20,739 nucleotides of DNA from a virus. The position numbers were made by a program, and so were the translations under genes. The notes under the pieces are model-generated. The model ran no database searches and was not told where the DNA came from. It was given only the letters and a program-made list of their open reading frames with translations. Where the stretch lies: the IMG/VR virus record IMGVR_UViG_3300042006_000235, positions 1-20,739 of that record; one strand, written 5' to 3'. Of the stretch, positions 5,630 through 11,681 are shown one piece after another; the first letter of the stretch is position 1; every line of letters starts with the position of its first letter.

Positions 5630-6174
5630 AACTTCTCGAACACTTCAAGGCCATGCAGGCCATGTGCGCGACATTCGTTGCACCGGGCGAGTATACGGAT
5701 CGTCAGGGAAATGTCTTCAGTGACGAGGACGCCGGTTCGGATAAGCTCCGTGACCAGGCGTTCATCAACGACACGATCTACATGCTCGACGGTCCGGAGC
5801 AGCGTGAAGCCGAGAGGGCGTTCGGCGAGTTCATGGACGAGCACGAGGAGCTCCAGCGGCAGGTCGCTGAGCTGCGCGACAAGCTGGCAGTCGCCCACAG
5901 CGATCGCGGACGCGCAACTACTGCTCTCGCGGAGGAACGGCAGATCCAGAACGACCTCCGCGACCGTCTGTTCGACAGCGAGCTGGCCTACGCCAAGCTG
6001 CGCGGCTACGTCGAGCGGATCGAGGACGAGCGCCCGGTCGAGATGGTGCCCGCGCCCCGCGAGCGCTTCCTGGCGCACTCGCCTGACGGGAGCGAGGGTG
6101 CTAGCTACCAGGCGTTCGACCACTACAGCGGCAATCGGACCTCGCCGGTCAAGCGCTGGTATCATCGGTCGTGA
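5626..6174 (+). CDS. Coiled-coil hypothetical protein
   Basis: 182 residues from GTG 5626, in a GTGA overlap, with GGGAG about eight bases upstream. The central part (about 62-138) is dense in Glu, Arg, Gln and Leu (EELQRQVAELRDKLAV, RDRLFDSELAYAKLRGYVERIEDE) and should form a long coiled coil. The C-terminal 45 residues are polar and probably flexible. There is no signal peptide or catalytic motif. A structural or partner-binding role is plausible. The gene ends in a GTGA overlap with a tiny gene. Confidence 0.7.
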   Translation: MKLLEHFKAMQAMCATFVAPGEYTDRQGNVFSDEDAGSDKLRDQAFINDTIYMLDGPEQREAERAFGEFMDEHEELQRQVAELRDKLAVAHSDRGRATTALAEERQIQNDLRDRLFDSELAYAKLRGYVERIEDERPVEMVPAPRERFLAHSPDGSEGASYQAFDHYSGNRTSPVKRWYHRS

Positions 6175-6299
6175 TCCGCTGGCTGCTCCGCTACCTGGAC
6201 CGCTGGGAGGCGGGGCTCGCCCAGCTCGAAGGTCGCATGACCCCCGAGCAGCGGGCCCTCGCCTACTTCATCGACCGCGGCGGGTGGTCGCAGTGGTAG
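6171..6299 (+). CDS. Tiny hypothetical protein, 42 residues
   Basis: The frame starts at GTG 6171 (GTGA overlap with the previous stop) and ends at TAG 6297-6299, seven bases into the following gene. The product starts MIRWLLRYLDRWEAG and ends GGWSQW: a Trp/Arg-rich amphipathic helix followed by a polar segment. There is no ribosome site of its own, so expression would depend on coupling. The fit between its two neighbours and the lack of another gene in this gap support it, but the evidence is modest. Confidence 0.45.
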   Translation: MIRWLLRYLDRWEAGLAQLEGRMTPEQRALAYFIDRGGWSQW

Positions 6300-6610
6300 C
6301 AGTCCTGACCCTGCTCGCCCTCCTAGCTGGCCACGCGATCGCCGACACCTTCCTCCAGCCCTACCCGCTCTCGCAGGCCAAGCGACATCGGGACCCGTGG
6401 ATCCGGTGGATGTCCCTCGCGGTGCACGGCACCTGCCACGGGTTCTTCGTCCTCCTGTTCACCGGGATGTGGCAGCTAGGGCTCGCCGAGGTCGTCAGCC
6501 ACGCGCTCATCGACCGGGGCAAGGGTCGCGGCTGGTACGGCGACGTGACCGATCAGCTCCTCCACGTCGCCTGCAAGCTGATGTGGGTCGCGATGCTAGC
6601 CGTGACCTAG
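6293..6610 (+). CDS. DUF3307-like membrane protein
   Basis: 105 residues from GTG 6293; GTG 6284 is an alternative. The protein is hydrophobic with about three membrane segments (1-20, 43-62, 88-104). Conserved polar residues within them are of the DUF3307 kind: H14...D18-T-F-L-Q22, H45...H49, H70-x-x-x-D74 and D87...H91. DUF3307 proteins are small multi-pass inner-membrane proteins of unknown function in bacteria and phages; the buried His/Asp set suggests metal or proton handling, but this is unproven. It ends the chain of overlapping genes from promoter 2. Promoter 3 starts just after its stop. Confidence 0.7.
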   Translation: MVAVLTLLALLAGHAIADTFLQPYPLSQAKRHRDPWIRWMSLAVHGTCHGFFVLLFTGMWQLGLAEVVSHALIDRGKGRGWYGDVTDQLLHVACKLMWVAMLAVT

Positions 6611-6611
6611 C

Positions 6612-6642
6612 GCTTGCGCCAACTGCGTGGTAAGCGTAGGGT
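6612..6642 (+). promoter_or_regulatory. GCTTGCG-type promoter 3, predicted leaderless
   Basis: GCTTGCG (6612-6618; -35 TTGCGC 6614-6619), a 17-base spacer and TAGGGT (6637-6642). Only eight bases separate the -10 from the ATG at 6651, so transcription should start zero to two bases before the gene and no Shine-Dalgarno sequence can be in the mRNA. The -35 block starts two bases after the preceding stop codon. Confidence 0.75.
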
Positions 6643-6650
6643 GCCGCCGC

Positions 6651-7250
6651 ATGGAGGAGTCCCGGCCTGACTTCGACGATCTGTCGGTGCGACAGCGGCT
6701 CCGCGGAGTGAGCTGTCCTATACATCCTGACCACAAGATAGGGTTGGTGGGCGAGGCTCCGGGTCCGAGGACGCGGGCCGACTGTCCCTTCTATCCCTAC
6801 CCGCCGCAGAGTGCAGCCGGACGTCTCCTGGCCTACCTTGGCTGGACGCGTGCCCAGTACCTCACGACGTTCGCGCGCATCAACCTCCTGTCCGAGTGGC
6901 CGGGTCCGTCGTTCCCCGTGGGCAAGGCGAGGGAGTGCGTCCCGCACGTCGTGGCAGCGCTCCACCCGCGCCCGATGCTCCTGATGGGGAAGGGAGTCGC
7001 CGCCGCCTTTGGCGTGTCTGTGATCCCGCCACTGTCGCTCGTCAAGATCCCGCTCGCTCATAGGGAGCGCGGCACGGTGCTTGCAGAAGTGGCGATCGTG
7101 CCCCATACTTCGGGTCGGAACCTCTGGTACAATGATCCGGCCAACCGGCTCGCCGTGCGGGAGTTCGTCAACTCGCTTCTAGGAGGCCGGCTGTGCACCC
7201 AAGATATCCCATCCCCAGAGGTCCTCAGGACCCCGAGCCAGAGCGCCTAG
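6651..7250 (+). CDS. Uracil-DNA glycosylase superfamily-like protein
   Basis: 199 residues. The superfamily signature is visible: GLVGEAPGPRT (31-41) corresponds to the catalytic GxxPG loop, a central ALHPRPMLLMGKG strand follows (103-115), and VPHTSGRNLWYND (150-162) corresponds to the H-P-S-x-x-N DNA-intercalation loop, with Thr in place of Pro. Family members flip bases out of DNA and cut the glycosidic bond of uracil or damaged bases; several phage members have no proven activity. Substrate cannot be read from sequence. Promoter 3 abuts this ATG, and the bases before it (GCCGCCGC) contain no ribosome site, predicting a leaderless message. Its last 58 bases overlap a small gene. Confidence 0.75.
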   Translation: MEESRPDFDDLSVRQRLRGVSCPIHPDHKIGLVGEAPGPRTRADCPFYPYPPQSAAGRLLAYLGWTRAQYLTTFARINLLSEWPGPSFPVGKARECVPHVVAALHPRPMLLMGKGVAAAFGVSVIPPLSLVKIPLAHRERGTVLAEVAIVPHTSGRNLWYNDPANRLAVREFVNSLLGGRLCTQDIPSPEVLRTPSQSA

Positions 7251-7324
7251 GAGTGGGCTGTTGGATCGGCCTGCTCGTCGGGCTTAGCCTCTACGGCGGT
7301 GGTCTCTGGTGGTTCATCGGATGA
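7193..7324 (+). CDS. Tiny membrane protein, 43 residues, overlapping
   Basis: GTG 7193 has a perfect AGGAGG six bases upstream (7181-7186), inside the end of the glycosylase-like gene. The product has a polar, Pro-rich N-terminus (MHPRYPIPRG) and one hydrophobic segment (about 20-42, Gly/Leu/Trp-rich), so it is a single-pass membrane protein. Its stop overlaps the ATG of the next gene as ATGA. The excellent ribosome site and the exact overlap support it in spite of its 58-base overlap with the upstream gene. Confidence 0.65.
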   Translation: MHPRYPIPRGPQDPEPERLGVGCWIGLLVGLSLYGGGLWWFIG

Positions 7325-8253
7325 TCGACTGGGAGCTCGACCTTGGCCTGCCCGACGAGGAGCTGGTCGTTCCGCTCAGTGGCTGGGAGCCGCCCGAGGA
7401 CGACGCGCCGCACAAGGCTGACTCTGGCCGAGGCATTGGGCAGCACGGCACGCGCCACACTCGGAAGGCCTACGCGGCCCTTGGCGACGACACGACCTTC
7501 AGCCGGTTCGTCAAGATCAAGGGCGTGCCGCGCAAGGTGCAGCCGAAGCAGCTCGCGATGGACGCCCGCCACCCTGCGTTCGTCGAGGGGCGCAGCATCT
7601 TCAGCCGGAAGGGCGTGCGCCACTACTTGCAGTTCAAGAACCTGCTCGTCAGCGGTCACAACAACGTCAAGATTGGCAACGACGTCCGGAAGGGGCTGTT
7701 CCGCGGGTACCGCATCTTCACCCTCACCTTCCCCGAGCGCACGACTTGTCCTCGGTCGTGCCTGAATTGGACGACCTGCTACGGAAACAACATGCCCTAT
7801 GCGAGGAGGGTGGCCGTGCCCCTGCCCCACGAGCGGGCGGACTTCGAGCGCAAGCTGGAGGCTGAGCTCGTCAGGTGGCTCGCCAGGCCGTGGCCGGGCA
7901 TCCTGATCCGACTCCATGCCCTTGGCGACTTCTACGACGAGCAGTACGTCGAGTTCTGGCGGAACATGCTCGCCCGGTACGACCGACTCGCGATCTTCGG
8001 GTACACCGCCCGCCGTCAGTCGGATGCCGTAGGAGCTGAGATCCAGGACACGAAGCGGGCGTTCGGCAGGCGCTTCGCGATCCGCTGGTCCGACGCCGAC
8101 TACGGCAGGGATAGCACCGTCAGCATTCTGAACGAGGCCGACAGGCCTGCCACTGCGTTCGTGTGCCCGGAGCAGACCGGGCGGGTTGACGGGTGCGGTA
8201 AGTGCGGGGCCTGCTGGTCTGGCGACAAGGACGTGGCGTTCATCATACACTAG
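7321..8253 (+). CDS. GP88-family phage protein
   Basis: 310 residues, ATG 7321 in an ATGA overlap. The central region has TCPRSCLNWTTCYGNNM (142-158; Cys 143, 147, 153), then RLHALGDFYDEQYVEFWR (197-214) and AIFGYTARR (224-232), ending in a second Cys cluster (C282, C292, C295, C298). This matches the phage GP88 family as I remember it. The spacing C-x3-C-x5-C followed by an R-L-H-x-L-G-D strand resembles radical-SAM-like or iron-sulphur proteins, so a metal cofactor is likely, but activity is unproven. It is in the same operon as the glycosylase-like and beta-helix proteins. Confidence 0.7.
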   Translation: MIDWELDLGLPDEELVVPLSGWEPPEDDAPHKADSGRGIGQHGTRHTRKAYAALGDDTTFSRFVKIKGVPRKVQPKQLAMDARHPAFVEGRSIFSRKGVRHYLQFKNLLVSGHNNVKIGNDVRKGLFRGYRIFTLTFPERTTCPRSCLNWTTCYGNNMPYARRVAVPLPHERADFERKLEAELVRWLARPWPGILIRLHALGDFYDEQYVEFWRNMLARYDRLAIFGYTARRQSDAVGAEIQDTKRAFGRRFAIRWSDADYGRDSTVSILNEADRPATAFVCPEQTGRVDGCGKCGACWSGDKDVAFIIH

Positions 8254-8262
8254 GAGGACATC

Positions 8263-8817
8263 GTGAAGCTAATCGACGCACCGACCATCGTCCGGAAGTT
8301 CACAGCTGACAGCGACTGGATCGCTGCGGCCGCAGCGAGGGTCAGGGTGCTCCACTCCGACCCGCCCAAGGAGAACCGGCAGGGCGTGGACCAGACCGGG
8401 TTCGACCTGAAGCAGCTGGCCGAGGACGTGTGGTCAATCGACGGGCAGCTCGGGATCCACACCGACAAGACCCGCAAGGGCTTCAGGGTGATCGGCGTCG
8501 TGCTCGTGAACGAGCCGCGCCTGCGGCTGGTCACGCACGATGGGATCTTCAGGCTGGAGGTCGGCACGGTGTACCACATCGACGGGCGGTCGCCGCACGG
8601 AGCGCTCGAAGTGCGTCGTGAGCGACAGGTCTCTTGGGACGGCACCTGTCGCCCGCTGCTCGAACGGGGTGGCTTGTTCGGCTTCATGGCCTGGGACGTG
8701 CACCGCAACGAGGACATCGAGGAGCTGATCAGCAGCATCCCGGAGTCGATGACTGCCTTCGCGAATGGCGAGGCACGGATCGACGTATCAACGGCGGTGC
8801 GCGACCTGCCCAAGTAG
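8263..8817 (+). CDS. Predicted beta-helix (cupin / 2OG-oxygenase-like) protein
   Basis: 184 residues from GTG 8263, with GGAGG seven bases upstream. The middle of the protein reads as successive beta strands with H66-x-D68 (IHTDKT), then VIGVVLVN, LRLVTHDG, a V-G-T-V-Y-H-I-D turn and H112 (SPHGAL). This order, HxD followed by a distal His after a G-x-V-Y-x-I-D turn, is that of Fe(II)/2-oxoglutarate oxygenases and related cupins. A clear C-terminal Arg for 2-oxoglutarate is not certain. Hydroxylation of DNA or protein would be possible. I am moderately sure of the fold and unsure of the activity. The stop is followed directly by promoter 4. Confidence 0.6.
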   Translation: MKLIDAPTIVRKFTADSDWIAAAAARVRVLHSDPPKENRQGVDQTGFDLKQLAEDVWSIDGQLGIHTDKTRKGFRVIGVVLVNEPRLRLVTHDGIFRLEVGTVYHIDGRSPHGALEVRRERQVSWDGTCRPLLERGGLFGFMAWDVHRNEDIEELISSIPESMTAFANGEARIDVSTAVRDLPK

Positions 8818-8818
8818 G

Positions 8819-8850
8819 GCTTGCGATGGAGCAACGGTTACGCTTAGGGT
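8819..8850 (+). promoter_or_regulatory. GCTTGCG-type promoter 4, predicted leaderless
   Basis: GCTTGCG (8819-8825; -35 TTGCGA 8821-8826), an 18-base spacer and TAGGGT (8845-8850). Six bases (GCTGTT) separate the -10 from ATG 8857, so the A of the start codon is the expected first transcribed base. The spacer contains CGGTTACG, related to the GTTACA sites of the control region. The element begins one base after the previous stop. Confidence 0.75.
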
Positions 8851-8856
8851 GCTGTT

Positions 8857-9120
8857 ATGAGCGATGAACCGCCAGGACCCTGTCCGATCATGTTCGACGA
8901 GCCCACCTCAGACACGGGGTGGGCTGTAGTCGGTCCGATCACGTACGAGGGCCGCGTCATGCACATGCACGTCGTCCCGAACTGCGACCTGCGACATCAC
9001 CAGCTCGATCCGACGTGCTGGTGCAACCCGGTCCAGGACGAGGACGACCCGCTGCTCTGGGGCCACAACAGCCTCGACCAGCGCGAGAGGTACGAACAGG
9101 GCGACAGACGCCCCAACTGA
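8857..9120 (+). CDS. Small conserved phage protein with CWC motif
   Basis: 87 residues. The segment HVVPNCDLRHHQLDPTCWC (38-56) followed by P, an acidic stretch and LWGHNSLDQRERYE matches a small family I know from phages and mobile elements: H-x-x-P...D-L-x-x-H...C-W-C-x-P...H-x-S-x-D-x-R-E. The function is unknown; the His and Cys residues suggest metal binding. The ATG lies seven bases after the -10 of promoter 4, so the mRNA should be leaderless. If transcription began upstream, only a weak AGGG would serve as ribosome site. It is the first gene of the operon running to about 11434. Confidence 0.75.
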   Translation: MSDEPPGPCPIMFDEPTSDTGWAVVGPITYEGRVMHMHVVPNCDLRHHQLDPTCWCNPVQDEDDPLLWGHNSLDQRERYEQGDRRPN

Positions 9121-9130
9121 GGAGTGAGTG

Positions 9131-9412
9131 ATGGGTACCAAAGCAAACGAGATGATCAACGGCTGCTTCGCGAAGGCGATGGACGACGAGCCGATGTTCG
9201 TCCTGCTCGCTCGCGATCAGCAGGCACCGACGCGGGTCCGCGACTGGGCGACGCGGCGCAAGGCGGACATTAGCATGGGCCTCAAGCCCGAGACCGACAT
9301 GGCGATGGTCGACGAGGCGTTCGAGTGCGCCGACCGCATGGAGGCCTGGCGCGAGGAGAACGACGGCAAGTGGCGCAACGGCCTGTTCGCCGGCGTGGAC
9401 CCCCGCCCGTGA
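9131..9412 (+). CDS. Small conserved phage protein
   Basis: 93 residues; GGAG (9121-9124) six bases before ATG 9131 sets the start, and GTG 9128 is in frame just before it. The core DDEPMFVLLARDQQAP (18-33) then VRDWATRR (36-43) and the A-x-x-C-A-D-R-M-E-A-W-R end (68-79) match a widespread family of small, mostly helical proteins in proteobacterial phages. Function is not known. It is cytoplasmic by composition. It ends in a GTGA overlap. Confidence 0.7.
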   Translation: MGTKANEMINGCFAKAMDDEPMFVLLARDQQAPTRVRDWATRRKADISMGLKPETDMAMVDEAFECADRMEAWREENDGKWRNGLFAGVDPRP

Positions 9413-9744
9413 AGCCGCCGCTCAACATCCAGGCGGCGCAGCTGATCCGCAGCCTGCTCGTCCAGGGCAGGTTCTCCGACCACGTCCTCAACCCAGGCAA
9501 GGGCGACGACACGATCGTCGCGTCGGAGGTCGTCACGCAGCTCGAGGCGTCCAAGGTAGGCGACGGCACGCCCGACGCTGCGTTGGCCATCGGCAAGCAC
9601 GCATTTCGAGCGGGGTTCGCAGCGGGTAAGTTTGGCATCAACTACGTCAATCGCGAGAACCCCTTTTCACATTTGGGGGCCCCCGAGGTCGATGCGGCTT
9701 GGTCCGATTATAACCCGCCTGAAGACATCAAGGCGTTGTCCTGA
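9409..9744 (+). CDS. Hypothetical protein
   Basis: 111 residues from GTG 9409 (GTGA overlap). The N-terminal part is helical (LNIQAAQLIRSLLVQG), followed by a segment with alternating Ala/Gly helices (DAALAIGKHAFRAGFAAGKFG, about 60-78) and a polar C-terminus. No signal, membrane or catalytic motif is recognised. The stop overlaps the following ATG (TGATG). A GC hairpin-like run at about 9660-9692 is inside the gene and probably fortuitous. Confidence 0.6.
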   Translation: MKPPLNIQAAQLIRSLLVQGRFSDHVLNPGKGDDTIVASEVVTQLEASKVGDGTPDAALAIGKHAFRAGFAAGKFGINYVNRENPFSHLGAPEVDAAWSDYNPPEDIKALS

Positions 9745-10124
9745 TGTTTGTGCTCCTCGCTGCCGCAGCCCTGACCGGCTGCACCGTCACCGACGGCGAC
9801 ACGATCCGCTGTGGCGAGGAGCGCATCCGCCTGCTCGCGATCCAGGCCCCCGACAAGACCAGCGCGGCAGGGTGCAGGCGCCGCGACCCCGCCTACGTCT
9901 GCGACAACCGCCGCGCAGCCGGCAGCGCCGAGCACCTGCGGGCGCTCACGCGGGGCAGGGTGTTGCGGGTGGAGAAGGTGCGAGTCGGCGCGTGGGGCCG
10001 CTGGGACTCGGTCGTCTACGCGGACGGGATCAACCTCAACTGCGCCCAGATCGCAAGCGGTCACGCGACCTACTGGGCGCAGTACGACCTCCGCGGACGC
10101 ATCCGGCGGGAGTGCCGCCTGTGA
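9744..10124 (+). CDS. Thermonuclease (SNase)-like protein with lipobox
   Basis: 126 residues. After MFVLLAAAALTGC, which matches a lipobox (L10-T-G-C13), the nuclease fold starts at once: VTDGDTIRC (15-23), RIRLLAIQAPD (27-37), V-x-V-x-x-V strands, WGRWDSVVYADG (84-95) and a C-terminal helix. In staphylococcal nuclease the active residues are D21, R35, D40, E43 and R87. Here D19, R29 and R86 are kept, but D40 is replaced by Q34 and E43 by D37, so activity may be changed. The leader is short and lacks a positive charge, so export is uncertain; the six Cys residues would suit a periplasmic protein. ATG overlaps the previous stop (TGATG) and no upstream in-frame start exists. Confidence 0.7.
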   Translation: MFVLLAAAALTGCTVTDGDTIRCGEERIRLLAIQAPDKTSAAGCRRRDPAYVCDNRRAAGSAEHLRALTRGRVLRVEKVRVGAWGRWDSVVYADGINLNCAQIASGHATYWAQYDLRGRIRRECRL

Positions 10125-10597
10125 TCAACATCCGTCAGAAGGGTGCTGAGGGGGAGCGGGAGGTTGCCAAGATCCTCAACGCGATCATCGTGGAGGTCGC
10201 AACCGCCATGGGCTACCCGCCGGATCAGGTGGAGGCTTCGACGAAGTGCGTCCAGCGGAACCAGAACCAGAGCGCGGTTGGCGGCTGCGACCTCACCAAC
10301 GTCTTCGGCATCGCCGTGGAGGTCAAGCGCCAGGAGCAGCTGAGCGTCGAGACGTGGTGGAAGCAGTGCGTCGCCGCAGCGCAGCGGAACAACGAGCTCC
10401 CCTTGTTGATATGGCGCCAGAGCCGTAAACCGTGGCGGGTCAGAACCTATGCGTGGCTCCCGCTGCCCGGCGCCGAACCGGGAACGTGGTCACGCCAGAA
10501 GATGATCGTCGCAGACTTCGACGTCGACACGTTCAAGGTCTGGTTCGCGGAATGGGTCCGCGGCCGGCTGGAGCAGGGCTGGGAGATTAAGTCGTGA
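10121..10597 (+). CDS. PD-(D/E)XK nuclease, resolvase-like
   Basis: 158 residues from GTG 10121 (GTGA overlap; GGAG eight bases upstream). The nuclease signature is in order: GEREVAKILN with E12 or E14, then SAVGGCDLTN with D57, then AVEVKRQE with E67-x-K69, followed by a WWKQC helix and a LLIWRQSRKPW strand. This is the metal-dependent PD-(D/E)XK core shared by Holliday-junction resolvases and restriction-like nucleases. In phages such proteins cut branched DNA or take part in recombination or host-DNA breakdown. Substrate is inferred, not visible. It follows directly after the SNase-like gene. Confidence 0.75.
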   Translation: MINIRQKGAEGEREVAKILNAIIVEVATAMGYPPDQVEASTKCVQRNQNQSAVGGCDLTNVFGIAVEVKRQEQLSVETWWKQCVAAAQRNNELPLLIWRQSRKPWRVRTYAWLPLPGAEPGTWSRQKMIVADFDVDTFKVWFAEWVRGRLEQGWEIKS

Positions 10598-10992
10598 AGT
10601 GGGACCGGATAGTTCGCAACGAGGAGGACGGCGAGCCAGTGCTGTCGATCAAGTATCTCGTGTATTTTCGCGGTCGTCGGATTGACCTTCATAAAATCCA
10701 CCGGGCCGACCTGCCAAATCAGTTTCACAGTCATCCTGCAAGGATAGCTATTCGAATTATCCTCTGGGGCGGCTACGCCGAGCAGTTCTATCATGGGCCG
10801 CAGAATCGAATTTGGCGTCCCGGCATGATTGGTATCGTGCGGAACACCTGCATCCACCGTATTTCCAGGCTTCTGCGAGGACCGTCGTACAGTCTCTGGA
10901 TCCGTGGTCGCATCCGCTTTCCTACTATCCTGAAGGGTCGGGGATGGCCCGAACAGCTCAGAGATACAAGCCACAGGAGTTCTGAACAATGA
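10594..10992 (+). CDS. Phage cupin-like metal-binding protein
   Basis: 132 residues from GTG 10594 (GTGA overlap). FHSHPARIAIRIILWGGYAE (44-63) carries H45-x-H47 and E63, followed by RPGMIGIVR and C-I-H88-R. That is the two-motif layout of small cupins (H-x-H...E...H), and the H-P-x-x-x-x-x-x-I-L-x-G-G-Y form is one I recall from phage cupins. A metal site is likely; the substrate is unknown. The first half is clearly AT-richer than the neighbours (62 G/C of 120 at 10681-10800) and uses codons such as ATA, CAT and AAA more often, which suggests more recent acquisition. Confidence 0.65.
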   Translation: MKWDRIVRNEEDGEPVLSIKYLVYFRGRRIDLHKIHRADLPNQFHSHPARIAIRIILWGGYAEQFYHGPQNRIWRPGMIGIVRNTCIHRISRLLRGPSYSLWIRGRIRFPTILKGRGWPEQLRDTSHRSSEQ

Positions 10993-11192
10993 TCACGAAG
11001 GCAGGCGAGCTCATCGACCACCTCGCAGCGGCTGCGTCGCAGGGGTGCACGCCGCACCACGACGTCCGGGTCCGCATCGGGACGATCCAGGGGGCGCCCG
11101 AGTACCGCATCAGTCAGCTCAAGGGCGTCAACGACCCGCGCGGCAACTATCTGCTCATTGAGCTGTGCCCGGTGCCAGAGAGCGGCGGATGA
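10989..11192 (+). CDS. Small hypothetical protein
   Basis: 67 residues; ATG in an ATGA overlap, with AGGAG nine bases upstream. The N-terminal helix (AGELIDHLAAAASQG) is followed by a beta-like portion with DVRVRIG and NYLLIEL. It resembles short phage proteins that start with a helix and a small sheet, and I assign no function. It is coupled to the next gene by ATGA. Confidence 0.65.
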   Translation: MITKAGELIDHLAAAASQGCTPHHDVRVRIGTIQGAPEYRISQLKGVNDPRGNYLLIELCPVPESGG

Positions 11193-11434
11193 CCACGCGC
11201 AACGCCGTGCAGGTCGTGCGGGAGCTCGAGCGCCTCGCAAGGGTTGCCCAGGGCATCCAGAACAGGTACGGGGCCCACTTCTCGCTCCACATCGCCGCCT
11301 GCCTGAACAGGGACGAGCAGGAGATGCGCCAGCGGCGCGACGAGCTGCACACGATCCTCGACTCGCTGCTCGACAATCAGGAGGCGATCCAGCGGGCGAC
11401 CGACGAGCTCACGGAGCTCAGCCGGCCTCGTTAG
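11189..11434 (+). CDS. Small helical protein
   Basis: 81 residues from ATG 11189 (ATGA overlap). Nearly the whole protein is predicted helix with heptad-like Leu/Val spacing (VVRELERLARVAQG, DEQEMRQRRDELHTILDSLLDN), so it is probably a short coiled coil or helical bundle. It has no charge cluster or Cys pair that would suggest a specific role. It is the last gene of the coupled set that started at 8857; a 50-base gap follows. Confidence 0.65.
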   Translation: MTTRNAVQVVRELERLARVAQGIQNRYGAHFSLHIAACLNRDEQEMRQRRDELHTILDSLLDNQEAIQRATDELTELSRPR

Positions 11435-11460
11435 TCCTTCCTTAACTCGGCGGCGGTACG

Positions 11461-11484
11461 GGTGCATCCAGAAGGAGATGCACC
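11461..11484 (+). promoter_or_regulatory. Hairpin presenting a ribosome site
   Basis: GGTGCATC (11461-11468) pairs perfectly with GATGCACC (11477-11484), leaving an eight-base loop, CAGAAGGA. The AAGGAG ribosome site lies mostly in the loop and its last G in the stem, and the ATG at 11485 follows directly. Folding would decide access of the ribosome to the 46-residue gene. Such hairpins can serve as thermosensors or protein-binding translational operators. Confidence 0.5.
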
Positions 11485-11625
11485 ATGTACGCAGAGCTGA
11501 GTTACTTCGAGGGTTATCACTTCCAGCACATCGCCGCGTGGCAGGAGGGGCAGCGCCTTGCGCGCATCCGCAGTCAGACGGGTCGGATCCTCCGCGAACG
11601 ACGGCGAAATAGTCGTTGCATCTGA
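11485..11625 (+). CDS. Tiny basic protein, 46 residues
   Basis: ATG 11485 has AAGGAG seven bases upstream and stops at TGA 11623-11625. The product starts MYAELSYFEGYHFQHIAAWQ and ends with an Arg-rich tail (RIRSQTGRILRERRRNSRCI, 27-46). The aromatic front and basic end would suit a small nucleic-acid- or protein-binding factor, but that is inference. It stands alone between two gaps, and its ribosome site is enclosed in a perfect hairpin, so it probably has its own translational control. Confidence 0.6.
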   Translation: MYAELSYFEGYHFQHIAAWQEGQRLARIRSQTGRILRERRRNSRCI

Positions 11626-11644
11626 TGCAGAGTTGCCCTAGCGG
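11616..11644 (+). promoter_or_regulatory. Weak promoter candidate before the helicase
   Basis: TTGCAT (11616-11621), a 17-base spacer and TAGCGG (11639-11644), followed by GTAACGG. The -10 lacks its last T and the -35 lacks the GCTTGCG block, so this is a poor match. It is the best candidate in the gap before the helicase gene, which has its own TAGGAGG ribosome site. Confidence 0.25.
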
Positions 11645-11681
11645 GTAACGGTGCACAGAGCACATCTTAGGAGGTAGGAAA

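Noticed and set aside
9660-9692. CCCC and GGGG runs that could pair as a terminator
   Set aside because: The stem is short and imperfect, it lies inside a gene and no T-run follows.
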